Source of the DNA: ZC4RG20 sp036381515
Lineage (GTDB): Bacteria; Pseudomonadota; Gammaproteobacteria; Steroidobacterales; Rariloculaceae
Assembly: GCA_036381515.1 (NCBI GenBank)
Contig: DASVCR010000070.1
Span: forward strand, 1 to 64,000
Direction: 5' to 3'
Length of the DNA stretch: 64,000 nt
Part shown: in pieces, positions 48,282 through 56,190 of the stretch
Position numbering within the stretch: the first letter of the stretch is position 1
Layout of the letters: each line of letters opens with the position of its first letter
Notes under the pieces: generated by a model
The model's input: only the letters and a program-made list of their open reading frames with translations
The model's database searches: none
Told to the model about the DNA's origin: nothing
Position numbers and translations under genes: made by a program

Positions 48282-49913
48282 ATGGTCATCAAGATCAAGC
48301 GCAAGCTGCGGCATCCCGATGCGCCGCAGCGCCACGAGCAGCATCGGCGCCCGATGACGCGGCGCGAGCTGCTCGGACAGGGCTTTCTCGCGGGCTCGGC
48401 GACCGTGCTCTCGGGCGGCGTGCTCGGCCTCTTCGCGAACCCGCGCGCGGCGTACGCCGCGCTCGCCGCGGATCTTCAGGCGCTGACGGCCGAATGCGGC
48501 ATCACGAACGGCGCCGGCAAGATTCCGTTCATCTGTTTCGACCTCGCAGGCGGCGCGAACATGGCGGGCTCGAACGTGCTCGTCGGCGGCCAGGGCGGCC
48601 AGTTCGACTTCCTCAGCACGGCCGGGTACCGCAAGCTCGGCCTGCCCGGCGACATGGTGCCGGGCGTCACGGAGGCGACGCCGACCGCGACGAGCAACGG
48701 CGATCACACGGACACGAGCCTCGGGCTCGCGTTCCACAGCGACAGCGCGTTCCTGCGCGGCATGCAGGCGAGCTTCCGCACGCCCGGCATCGCGGCGAAC
48801 ATCAACGGCGCGGTGATTCCGGCCCGATCGGAGAACGACACCGGCAACAACCCGCACAACCCGCTCTACGGGATCCAGAAGGCGGGCGCCGACGGCTCGA
48901 TCCTGACGCTGTGCGGCTCGCGCAACTCCGATTCGGGCGGCAATTCGGTCGCGCCGATGTCGATGATCGATCCGGAGTTCCGACCGACGAAAGTGGACCG
49001 GCCGAGCGACGTGACGGGCCTCGTCGATACCGGGCAGCTCGTCGGCCTGCTCGGGCCGAGCGATGCGACGGCGGTGCTCGAGTCGATCTTCCGGATCAGC
49101 CGCAAGAAGATCGACGATCACGTCTCGACCGGGCTCGTCACGCGCGACGAAGTCGTGAAGGATCTCGTCAAGTGCGGCTACCTCAAGGCCGCGGACGTCG
49201 CCGACCGCTTCGGCAACGTGATCCTCGATCCCGGCGCGGATCCGGCGATCGTCGGGCCGAACGGCATCTTCACGGCCGACGAGTTCTTCGCGAACGACAC
49301 GGACGGCACCGAGTTCCGCAAGACCGCTTCCGTCATGAAGCTCGTGATCGAGGGCTACGCGGGCGCGGGCTGCATCACGATGGGCGGCTACGACTATCAC
49401 GGCGGCGCACGCCAGGAGGGCGAGGTCAAGGACTTCCGCGCCGGGCGCTGCATGGGCGCATGCCTCGAGTACGCCGCGCGCGTCGGCGTGCCGCTGATGC
49501 TCTACGTGTTCAGCGACGGCTCGCTGTCGAGCAACGGCGTGATCGACGACTCGGTCAACGGCCGCGGCAAGGGCGAGTGGACGAGCGACAACCAGGACAC
49601 GGCCGCGTCGTTCTTCCTCGTCTACAACCCGAACGGCCGGCCGGCGCTCTATCAGAGCGGCTCGGACGGGCTCTCCGTCTTCCAGCACCAGCAGATCGGC
49701 TACTTCACGCCGAACGGCGACGTGCAGCGGGCGGGCACGCCGGGCGCGAACAACGTGAACCTGCTGGTGGAGATGGTGCTGCTGAACTACATGGCGCTGC
49801 ACGGCGAGCAGAACCTGTTCGCGACGCGCTTCCCGAACCACGGCCTCGGCAACAACGAGAACCTCGATCGCTTCACGGCGTTCGAGGCGATCGTGAACGG
49901 CACGATCGTGTAG
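48282..49913 (+). CDS. Tat-exported DUF1501-like protein
   Basis: 543 residues from ATG 48282 (GGCGAGGAACGG upstream). A twin-arginine signal, TRRELLGQGFLAGSA (residues 26-40), with a hydrophobic stretch and AYAA cleavage region near 58, shows export of a folded protein, perhaps with a bound cofactor. GYDYHGGARQEGE and LMLYVFSDGSLSSNG resemble the metal-site strands of DUF1501/alkaline-phosphatase-superfamily proteins, but the match is partial. In Planctomycetes DUF1501 proteins are encoded beside cytochrome-type DUF1585 partners, as here. Last gene of the plus-strand set; a short-repeat array starts right after its stop. Confidence 0.7.
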   Translation: MVIKIKRKLRHPDAPQRHEQHRRPMTRRELLGQGFLAGSATVLSGGVLGLFANPRAAYAALAADLQALTAECGITNGAGKIPFICFDLAGGANMAGSNVLVGGQGGQFDFLSTAGYRKLGLPGDMVPGVTEATPTATSNGDHTDTSLGLAFHSDSAFLRGMQASFRTPGIAANINGAVIPARSENDTGNNPHNPLYGIQKAGADGSILTLCGSRNSDSGGNSVAPMSMIDPEFRPTKVDRPSDVTGLVDTGQLVGLLGPSDATAVLESIFRISRKKIDDHVSTGLVTRDEVVKDLVKCGYLKAADVADRFGNVILDPGADPAIVGPNGIFTADEFFANDTDGTEFRKTASVMKLVIEGYAGAGCITMGGYDYHGGARQEGEVKDFRAGRCMGACLEYAARVGVPLMLYVFSDGSLSSNGVIDDSVNGRGKGEWTSDNQDTAASFFLVYNPNGRPALYQSGSDGLSVFQHQQIGYFTPNGDVQRAGTPGANNVNLLVEMVLLNYMALHGEQNLFATRFPNHGLGNNENLDRFTAFEAIVNGTIV

Positions 49914-49919
49914 CCGAAA

Positions 49920-50440
49920 AATGTGTCAGACACCATTTCCGAAAATCGGGGTCGAAAATCGGGGTCAGAGCCCTTTTCCAGCGGAGCCCTTTTCCAGCGG
50001 AGCCCTTTTCCACGGAGTCCTTTTCCGGCGAAGTCGCGAGAATCGGGGTCAGAGCCCTTTTTCTCGAGAACCGGGGTCAGAACCCTTTTTCTCGGCGAAG
50101 CCAGGGGGCAGAGAAATGGGGCCGGAGGGGGTCGGAGGCCCCTTGCCCGCAGTCCTCTCTCAGTTCGGAGGCCCCTTGCCCGCAGCCCTCTCTCAGTGGA
50201 GAGAGGGCTCTTTCTCCACGAAGAGAGGGCTCTGACCCCTGTCATTCCTTTCCTCACCTGGAAAGGCGCTGCTCTAGACTGGTGGCACAGCACTGGATGA
50301 GAGCCCTTCTTCCACTGACCGGAAAACGGTGAAAAGGGCTCTGACCCCGATTCTCTCGACTTCGCCGGAAACGGACTCGTGGAAAAGGGCTCCGCTGAAA
50401 AAGGGCTCTGACCCCAATTCTTGCTTGACAGAGGCGGCAG
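49920..50440. repeat. Dense array of short palindromic repeats forming a large inverted repeat
   Basis: Begins with one GTGTCAGACACC copy (49923-49934). GGGGTCAGAGCCC-type cores then occur repeatedly in the left part and, as GGGCTCTGACCCC, in the right part. The left arm (about 49957-50063) and right arm (about 50330-50421) are inverted copies of one roughly 90-105-base unit that includes AGCGGAGCCCTTTTCC (two copies on the left, one on the right) and TTTCCGGCGAAGTCG. The centre holds two direct copies of TCGGAGGCCCCTTGCCCGCA. No gene is supported in the region. Confidence 0.85.
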
Positions 50441-50482
50441 TTGCCCGGAAAAAGGGCGCTGCCTCCGCCCGAGTATGCCTGC

Positions 50483-51838
50483 GTGACGACTTCCGCCCTG
50501 TTCGCGTGCCCCCGCTGTGACCGAGCGCTCGACGAGACCGCCGACGGGCACCGCTGCGCCGGCTGCCGCGTCGAGTTCCCGCGCATCGGCGGCATCCCGT
50601 GGCTCTTCGCGGAGCCGCAGGCCGCGCTCGGCGAATGGCGCGGCCGGCTGCATTTCTCGCTGCGCCAGCTCGAGCGGCGGTGCACCGAGCTCGACGAGAC
50701 GCTGCAACGGCCCAACCTGCGAGACGCGACGCGCACGCGACTCGCGTTGCTGCGCGACGCGACGGCCGATCACGCGAAGCGGCTCGCGGACCTGCTCGCG
50801 CCGCTCGACGTCGGCGTGCTGACCGCGGGCGTCGAGACGTATCTCGCGCTCCGCACGCGCCCGCCGTCGGACCAGGGCCTTCTGACGTACTACGCGAACG
50901 TGCACCGCGATTGGGCGTGGGGCCAGGAGGAGAACGCGCTCTCCGTCGAGCTGATCCGCACGGCGCTCGACGGCCGCGCGCCCGGCCGCACCCTCGTGCT
51001 CGGCTCGGGCGCGGGCCGGCTCGCGTACGACGTCCACATGACCCTCGGCGCCGACGTGACCGTCGCGCTCGACTTCAATCCGCTGCTCGTACTGATCGCC
51101 GACCGCGTGACGTCCGGCCGCCCCGTCGAGCTCTACGAGTTTCCGCTCGCGCCGCGCCGGACCGAGGACCACGCCGTGCTGCGCGTCCTCGCCGCGGAGT
51201 CCCCCGCCCGACCCGGGCTCGTGCACGTCCTCGCGGACGCGCACCGGCCGCCGTTCGCGAAGGGCACGTTCGACACGATCGTCACGCCGTGGCTCGTCGA
51301 CATCCTGCCGGAGCCGCTCGACGCGCAGGCCGGCCGCATCAACCATCTCCTCGCGGACGGCGGCCGCTGGGTGAGCTTCGGCTCCCTCGCCTTTCACGAC
51401 GCCGATCCCGCGCTCCGCTACGCGCTCGACGAGTGCATCGACGTGCTGATCCAGCAGGGCTTCGCCCGCCCCGCGGTCCTCGAGCGGACGATCCCGTACC
51501 TCGCGTCGCCGTCGAGCCGCCATGCGCGGCGGGAGGAGGTCGTCGTCTGGCGCGCGGACAAGGCTCGGCGCGTGAAGCCGCCGCCGCGCCACGAGGCGCT
51601 GCCCGACTGGCTCGTTCGCGGCAACGAGCCCGTACCGCTCTCCGCCGCGTTCCGCGCGCAGATCATGACGACGCGGATCCACGCGTTCATCATGTCGCTG
51701 ATCGACGGCAAACGGTCGCTGAAGGACATCGCGCGAGTCCTCGCCGAGCAGCGCCTGATGACGGCCGAAGAGGCGGAGCCCGCGCTGCGCTCGTTCCTGA
51801 TCACGATGCACGACGACGCGCGCCGCGGGACCGGCTAG
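50483..51838 (+). CDS. SAM-dependent methyltransferase with N-terminal zinc ribbon (N2227-like)
   Basis: 451 residues if started at GTG 50483; a TTG at 50441 lies in the repeat array. The N-terminus has two CxxC pairs (FACPRCDRALDETADGHRCAGC) followed by EFPRIGGIPWLF, a Trm112-like zinc ribbon. The SAM-binding motif is TLVLGSGAGRLAYDVH, followed by VTVALDFNPLL and a late VTPWLVDILP. The GSGAGRLA form is that of carnosine N-methyltransferase (N2227) relatives. A C-terminal winged-helix-like stretch (MSLIDGKRSLKDIARVLAEQ) resembles PqqD-type modules. Substrate unknown. Confidence 0.75.
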   Translation: MTTSALFACPRCDRALDETADGHRCAGCRVEFPRIGGIPWLFAEPQAALGEWRGRLHFSLRQLERRCTELDETLQRPNLRDATRTRLALLRDATADHAKRLADLLAPLDVGVLTAGVETYLALRTRPPSDQGLLTYYANVHRDWAWGQEENALSVELIRTALDGRAPGRTLVLGSGAGRLAYDVHMTLGADVTVALDFNPLLVLIADRVTSGRPVELYEFPLAPRRTEDHAVLRVLAAESPARPGLVHVLADAHRPPFAKGTFDTIVTPWLVDILPEPLDAQAGRINHLLADGGRWVSFGSLAFHDADPALRYALDECIDVLIQQGFARPAVLERTIPYLASPSSRHARREEVVVWRADKARRVKPPPRHEALPDWLVRGNEPVPLSAAFRAQIMTTRIHAFIMSLIDGKRSLKDIARVLAEQRLMTAEEAEPALRSFLITMHDDARRGTG

Positions 51839-51983
51839 CGCATTCTCGACGACGCGGACGGCGACGGCCGCGCCGCGGCCTCTATGCGCCCTTTATGCCC
51901 CGGCGCCGCGGTTCGCATCGCTTTCCTATCCGTCGCCGTTTCATCCTTGCAGCAGGAGGGAGCAGGAAAGCGAGGCATCAGCG

Positions 51984-52079
51984 ATGCCGAGGTTCGCGAA
52001 AATCGTGCTCGACGTCCTGTCCGTCGTGTTCGCGGCGATCATGCTGTCGGGATTCCTCTGGCTGATTCTCGTGTTCTGA
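51984..52079 (+). CDS. Putative 31-residue single-span membrane peptide
   Basis: ATG 51984 opens a 31-codon frame ending TGA 52077-52079. The product starts MPRFAKIVLDVLSV and continues with about 20 strongly hydrophobic residues, ending LWLILVF. A positively charged N-terminus plus one hydrophobic helix is the layout of small regulatory membrane proteins. AAAGCGAGG lies about 10 bases upstream and AGGAGGGAG lies further up, so the ribosome binding site is plausible but not strong. I recognise no family. Confidence 0.45.
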   Translation: MPRFAKIVLDVLSVVFAAIMLSGFLWLILVF

Positions 52080-52182
52080 TACACCGATCAGCCTGGTTCG
52101 GCCGGCCTTGCACGCGCCCGGCTCCCGCACGGCCGCCCTCGGCATACCGCACCGCTTGCATGGCGGCTCGAAATCGATTCGA

Positions 52183-52479
52183 ATGCCCGCCATGCCCCAC
52201 GAGCGATCCAACCGCGTCATCGTCACCGTGATCGGCGCGGACCGCGTCGGCATCATCGCCGGCGTCTCGGCCGTGCTCGCGGAAGCGAACGCGAACATCG
52301 TCGACATCTCGCAAACGACCCTGCGCGAGTTCTTCACGATGATCCTGCTGGCCGACCTCGGCGAGGCGACGGTCCCGTTCGACGAGCTGAAGCGCCGCCT
52401 GATCGCAAAAGGCGACGAGATGGGCGTCAAGATCGACGCGCAGCACGAGGACGTTTTCAAGTACATGCACCGCGTCTGA
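52183..52479 (+). CDS. ACT-domain protein (UPF0237)
   Basis: 98 residues from ATG 52183 (ATG 52192 is equally possible). A single ACT domain: VIVTVIGADRVGIIAGVSAVLAEANANIVDISQTTLREFFTMILLADL. ACT domains bind amino acids or similar ligands as dimers. Members of this family are encoded directly before UPF0210 genes in many bacteria, as here (41 bases), so the two products probably act together as sensor and effector. The ligand is not known. Confidence 0.9.
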   Translation: MPAMPHERSNRVIVTVIGADRVGIIAGVSAVLAEANANIVDISQTTLREFFTMILLADLGEATVPFDELKRRLIAKGDEMGVKIDAQHEDVFKYMHRV

Positions 52480-52519
52480 ACGGCGCAGCCGACGTTCCCC
52501 GATCCGAGCACCCGAGCCG

Positions 52520-53887
52520 ATGCCGCTGCCGTTCTCCCCGCAGGAAATCGTCGAGACCATCCGCATGGTGCAGATGGAGAACCTCGACATCCGCACGATC
52601 ACGATGGGGATATCCTTGCGCGACTGCGCGCATCCGGATCTCGACGTCGCCGGCACGCGCGCTTACGACAAGATCTGCCGGCTCGCCGGGCGCCTCGTCG
52701 CCGTCGGCGACGAGATCGAGCGCGAGTACGGCATCCCGGTCGTGAACAAGCGCATCTCGGTCACGCCGGTCTCGATCGTCGCGGAATGCACGTCGGCCGA
52801 GCGATACGTGCGCTTCGCGGAGCACCTCGACCGCGCGGCGGCCGAGGTCGGCGTGAACTTCCTGGGCGGCTTCTCGGCGCTCGTGCACAAGGGTGCGACG
52901 CCGGGCGACCGCGCGCTGATCGCGTCGATCCCCGAGGCGCTCGCGACGACCGAGCGCGTCTGCGCGTCCGTGAACGTCGGCACGACGCGGGCCGGCATCA
53001 ACATGGACGCGGTCGCGGAGATGGGCCGGATCGTCCACGAGACGGCGCATCGCACCGCGGACCGCGACGGCATCGGTGCGGCAAAGCTCGTCGTGTTCTG
53101 CAACGCCGTCGACGACAACCCGTTCATGGCCGGCGCGTTCCACGGCATCGGCGAGCCCGACTGCGTGATCAACGTCGGCGTCAGCGGGCCCGGCGCCGTG
53201 ATGAGCGCGGTGCGGCAGGCGCCCGACGCGGACTTCGGCGAGCTCGCGTCGGTGATCAAGCGGACCGCGTTCAAAATCACGCGGATGGGCGAGCTCGTCG
53301 GCCGCGCCGCGTCGCGGAAGCTCGGCGTGCCGTTCGGCATCGTGGATCTCTCGCTCGCGCCGACGCCCGCGCACGGCGACAGCGTCGCGCACATCCTCGA
53401 GGCGATGGGCTTGGAGCGCGTCGGCACGCACGGCTCGACGGCCGCGCTCGCGCTCCTGAACGACGCCGTGAAGAAAGGCGGCGCGATGGCGTCCGGCTAC
53501 GTCGGCGGGCTTTCGGGCGCGTTCATCCCGGTCTCCGAGGACATCGGCATGATCGAGGCCGCGGCGATGGGCGCGATCACGTTCGACAAGCTCGAAGCGA
53601 TGACCGCCGTCTGCTCCGTCGGGCTCGACATGATCGCGGTACCGGGCGACACGACGCCCGAGACGATCGCCGCGATCATCGCGGACGAAGCCGCGATCGG
53701 CATGATCAACCGCAAGACGACCGCCGTGCGGCTCGTGCCCGCGCCCGGCAAGTCCGTCGGCGACTTCGTCGAGTTCGGCGGCCTGCTCGGACGGGCGCCG
53801 GTCCTGCCGCTCTCGTCGTACTCGAGCGCGGACTTCGTGCGTCGCGGCGGGCGCATCCCTGCTCCGCTGCAGGCGCTGAACAACTGA
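52520..53887 (+). CDS. UPF0210 (DUF711, PFL-like) family protein
   Basis: 455 residues. Family signatures include MENLDIRTITMGISLRDC at the start, GGFSALVHKG, ALATTERVCASVNVGTTRAGINMDAV and GLDMIAVPGDTTPETIAAIIADE near the end. Structures of this family resemble pyruvate-formate-lyase-like barrels, but no glycyl-radical motif is expected and the reaction is unknown. Paired with the ACT protein upstream. After the stop (53888-54034) I see nothing until the inverted repeat before the next gene. Confidence 0.9.
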   Translation: MPLPFSPQEIVETIRMVQMENLDIRTITMGISLRDCAHPDLDVAGTRAYDKICRLAGRLVAVGDEIEREYGIPVVNKRISVTPVSIVAECTSAERYVRFAEHLDRAAAEVGVNFLGGFSALVHKGATPGDRALIASIPEALATTERVCASVNVGTTRAGINMDAVAEMGRIVHETAHRTADRDGIGAAKLVVFCNAVDDNPFMAGAFHGIGEPDCVINVGVSGPGAVMSAVRQAPDADFGELASVIKRTAFKITRMGELVGRAASRKLGVPFGIVDLSLAPTPAHGDSVAHILEAMGLERVGTHGSTAALALLNDAVKKGGAMASGYVGGLSGAFIPVSEDIGMIEAAAMGAITFDKLEAMTAVCSVGLDMIAVPGDTTPETIAAIIADEAAIGMINRKTTAVRLVPAPGKSVGDFVEFGGLLGRAPVLPLSSYSSADFVRRGGRIPAPLQALNN

Positions 53888-54034
53888 TTCTCCGCGGCCC
53901 CGCGACCTGAGCACGCCGCGGCGCGGGACGGACCGGCCCACGGAACGCGCGTCCGCGCCGCCAACGAGACCCGGCCTCCACGTGCCTTCGCGTCCCCGAT
54001 GTCGGCGAAGCACTTTACATCGCCGCATCTCCCC

Positions 54035-54072
54035 TATACCTTTAATCCCGAGGCCTAGAGAATAAAGGTATA
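54035..54072. promoter_or_regulatory. Inverted repeat upstream of the TPR gene
   Basis: Perfect 10-bp arms TATACCTTTA and TAAAGGTATA are separated by 18 bases, in an otherwise very GC-rich context and 31 bases before the ATG at 54104. The AT-rich arms could be a repressor operator overlapping a promoter, or the stem of a leader hairpin. Confidence 0.55.
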
Positions 54073-54103
54073 AGAGCCTGGCTGGTCTCCGGGGGAGGTC
54101 GAG

Positions 54104-55477
54104 ATGCCGCGGATCCGTTCGCTCATCGTTCGCGCCGCCATCGCTTGCGCCGCCGTCGTCCGCGCCGCAGCGCCCGCAGCCGCGATCCTGTTGCTCGTGC
54201 CCGACCTCTCCGTCGCGCAGCGCGTGCGCGAGCCCGCGACGGAGCAGGAGTCGACCCGCGCGACGCCGACGATGCGGCTCAGCCTGTTCGAGGCGCTCGG
54301 CGAGGTTCAGGCCTGCATCGACGCCGAGGACTTCGCCTGTGCCCGCGAACGGCTCGATCGGCTTGCATCGATGCGGGGACTCACCGGTTACGAGACGGCG
54401 CAGATCTTTCGCGCCTATGGCACGCTCCACATTGCCGAGGAGCGCTATCGCGACGCGATCGCGGCATTCGAGAACCTGCTGAAACAGGAAGACGTGCCGC
54501 TCGCGCTCGCGCAGCAGACGCTCTACACGGTCGCGCAGCTCTACGGCCAGGAAGAGGACTACGCGAGCGCGCTCGACGCGCTCGAGCGCTGGTTCGCGCT
54601 GACCGACACGCCGTCACCCGACTCCTGGGCGCTGAAGGCGCGCTTTCTGTACCTGCTCGAGCGCTACGCGGACGCGATCGAGCCGGCGCGTACCGCGCTG
54701 CGGCTCTTCGACGAGCAGGGCCGAAGCGCCGACGAGGGTCTGTATCAGGTGCTGCAGTATGCCCATCTCGAGCTCGAGCAGTTCGAGAGCGCGGCCGAGG
54801 TCGGCAAGGAGATCGTCGCGCGCTGGCCGAAGAAGCAGCACGTCGTGACGCTCGCTGCGGTTTACGGCGAGATCAGCGACGAGCTCGTGCAGCTCGCGCT
54901 GTACGAGACGGCGTTCGAGGCCGGTTGGCTCACGAGCAGCGCCGAGCTCGTCGGCTACGCCCAGCTCCTCCTCGCCGCCGAGATCCCGTACAAGGCGGCC
55001 CGCATCCTCGAGGAAGCGCTCGAGAAGGGTGCGATCGAGTCGACGCCGGCGAGCTGGGATCTCCTGTCGCAGGCGTGGCTCCTCGCGCAGGAGAGCGAGC
55101 GGTCGCTGCCGGCGCTCGCACGCGCCGCGGAGCTCGCGAGCAACGGCGAGATCGACCTTCGGCTCGCGAGCGCATACGCGGCGCAGAGCCGCTGGCAGGA
55201 CTGCGTCGACGCGGCCGAGCGCGCGCTCGAGCGCGGGCTCGATCGCGCGGACGAGGCGCACGTGCAGCGCGGCAGCTGTCTCACCGGACTGAAGCGCTTC
55301 GAAGCGGCGCGGGAGGCGTTTCGGACCGCGGCGCGCGATCCGCGGAGCCGCGACGTCGCCACGCAGTGGCTCCGCTTCGTCGAGGCGGAAGAGCTGTGGG
55401 GAATCGAGCTCGAGAACATGCGCGACACGGCGCGCGAGCTCGAGCGCGCGGCCGCGGCGCCGCGCGAGCGCCCCTAG
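54104..55477 (+). CDS. Exported TPR-repeat protein
   Basis: 457 residues. The signal peptide has its core in PAAAILLLVPDLSVAQ (cleavage near residue 39). Tetratricopeptide-like helical repeats fill the rest, for example IFRAYGTLHIAEERYRDAIAAFENLLKQ, LYTVAQLYGQEEDYASALDALERWFAL and LRLASAYAAQSRWQDCVDAAERALERG. Proteins of this type accompany some TonB-ExbB-ExbD systems, but none is encoded here. Located in the periplasm; likely a protein-contact scaffold. An AT-rich inverted repeat lies just upstream. The C-terminal codons run into a tandem repeat. Confidence 0.78.
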   Translation: MPRIRSLIVRAAIACAAVVRAAAPAAAILLLVPDLSVAQRVREPATEQESTRATPTMRLSLFEALGEVQACIDAEDFACARERLDRLASMRGLTGYETAQIFRAYGTLHIAEERYRDAIAAFENLLKQEDVPLALAQQTLYTVAQLYGQEEDYASALDALERWFALTDTPSPDSWALKARFLYLLERYADAIEPARTALRLFDEQGRSADEGLYQVLQYAHLELEQFESAAEVGKEIVARWPKKQHVVTLAAVYGEISDELVQLALYETAFEAGWLTSSAELVGYAQLLLAAEIPYKAARILEEALEKGAIESTPASWDLLSQAWLLAQESERSLPALARAAELASNGEIDLRLASAYAAQSRWQDCVDAAERALERGLDRADEAHVQRGSCLTGLKRFEAAREAFRTAARDPRSRDVATQWLRFVEAEELWGIELENMRDTARELERAAAAPRERP

Positions 55478-55660
55478 CGGCCGTTCGACGCGGCCGAGAC
55501 CGCGCGAGCGCTCGACGCCGCTGGAACAGCCCCGCCGCTCGACGCGGCTGAAACAGCGCGGGCGCTCGCAGCTGAAACAGTTCGGGCGCTCGACGCAGCT
55601 GAAACAGCGCGGGCGTTCGCAGCTCGGGCGCTCTACGGGGCTGAAACAACCCGGCCGCAG
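55478..55660. repeat. Degenerate tandem repeat after the TPR gene
   Basis: Roughly six to seven degenerate units of about 22-28 bases share GCGCTCGACGCGGCTGAAACAGC. The first partial copy (CCGCGCGAGCGC) lies at the very end of the TPR coding sequence and reappears about 40 bases later. From 55661 to 55768 only the presumed promoter of the exporter gene is present. Confidence 0.7.
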
Positions 55661-55768
55661 CGGTCGTCGCGCGGGCCGTAGATCTCGCACGCCGACGCAA
55701 AGCCGTCCGCAGCGGTGCGGCTAGAATGGCCGCGCAGCATTCCACTGCGTGACGGAAGACGCCGCCGA

Positions 55769-56089
55769 ATGGCCTGGATCATTCTCCTCCTCGCCGGACT
55801 GCTCGAGATCGCGTGGGCGGTCGGCCTCAAGGTCAGCGACGGGCTCGCGCGCCCGCTGCCCGCCGCGGCGACGATCGTCGCGATGATCGCGAGCATGGCG
55901 CTCCTCGCGGTCGCCGTGCGCACGCTGCCGCTCGGCACGGCGTATGCGGTCTGGACCGGCATCGGCGCGGTCGGCACCGTCCTGTTCGGCATCCTGCTGT
56001 TCGGCGAGTCGGCGTCGCCCGTGCGGCTCGTCTGCATCACGCTGATCGTCGTCGGGATCGTCGGGCTGCATGTGACCGAATTCGCGTAG
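55769..56089 (+). CDS. sugE: SMR-family guanidinium exporter (Gdx/SugE)
   Basis: 106 residues with four transmembrane helices. Glu13 in LLLAGLLEIAWAVGLK is the essential proton/substrate carboxylate, and the GLEIAWAVGLK-SDG form is that of the Gdx (SugE) branch, which exports guanidinium, rather than the EmrE/Qac branch. TLPLGTAYAVWTGIGAVGTV is the second helix-pair signature. It works as an antiparallel dimer in the inner membrane. I cannot recognise a guanidine riboswitch in the short leader. The 3' end is partly duplicated just after the stop. Confidence 0.9.
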   Translation: MAWIILLLAGLLEIAWAVGLKVSDGLARPLPAAATIVAMIASMALLAVAVRTLPLGTAYAVWTGIGAVGTVLFGILLFGESASPVRLVCITLIVVGIVGLHVTEFA

Positions 56090-56190
56090 CCGCAGCATGT
56101 GACCAAAACCGCGTAGCCGCGCCGCGCCCCTGCAAGACCGCGCAACGCCCGCCGTGCGTGGCGACGTCACGCCCGCCGTGCGTCGCGACG
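56070..56190. repeat. Direct repeats between sugE and nasA stops
   Basis: GCATGTGACC-(6 nt)-CGCGTAGCCGC occurs twice, first as the last codons and stop of sugE and again right after it. CGCCCGCCGTGCGT-GCGACGTCA then occurs twice, running into the nasA stop codon. These look like short segmental duplications at both gene ends. Confidence 0.7.

Noticed and set aside
49787..51811. A 674-codon minus-strand frame opposite the methyltransferase and repeat array
   Set aside because: Its composition is that of a shadow frame, it runs through the repeats, and the plus-strand frame has clear zinc-ribbon and SAM-binding motifs.
55661..55768. Guanidine riboswitch before the Gdx exporter
   Set aside because: I looked for the paired ACGR-loop hairpins of class II and for the class I and III cores and could not find a convincing match in the short leader.
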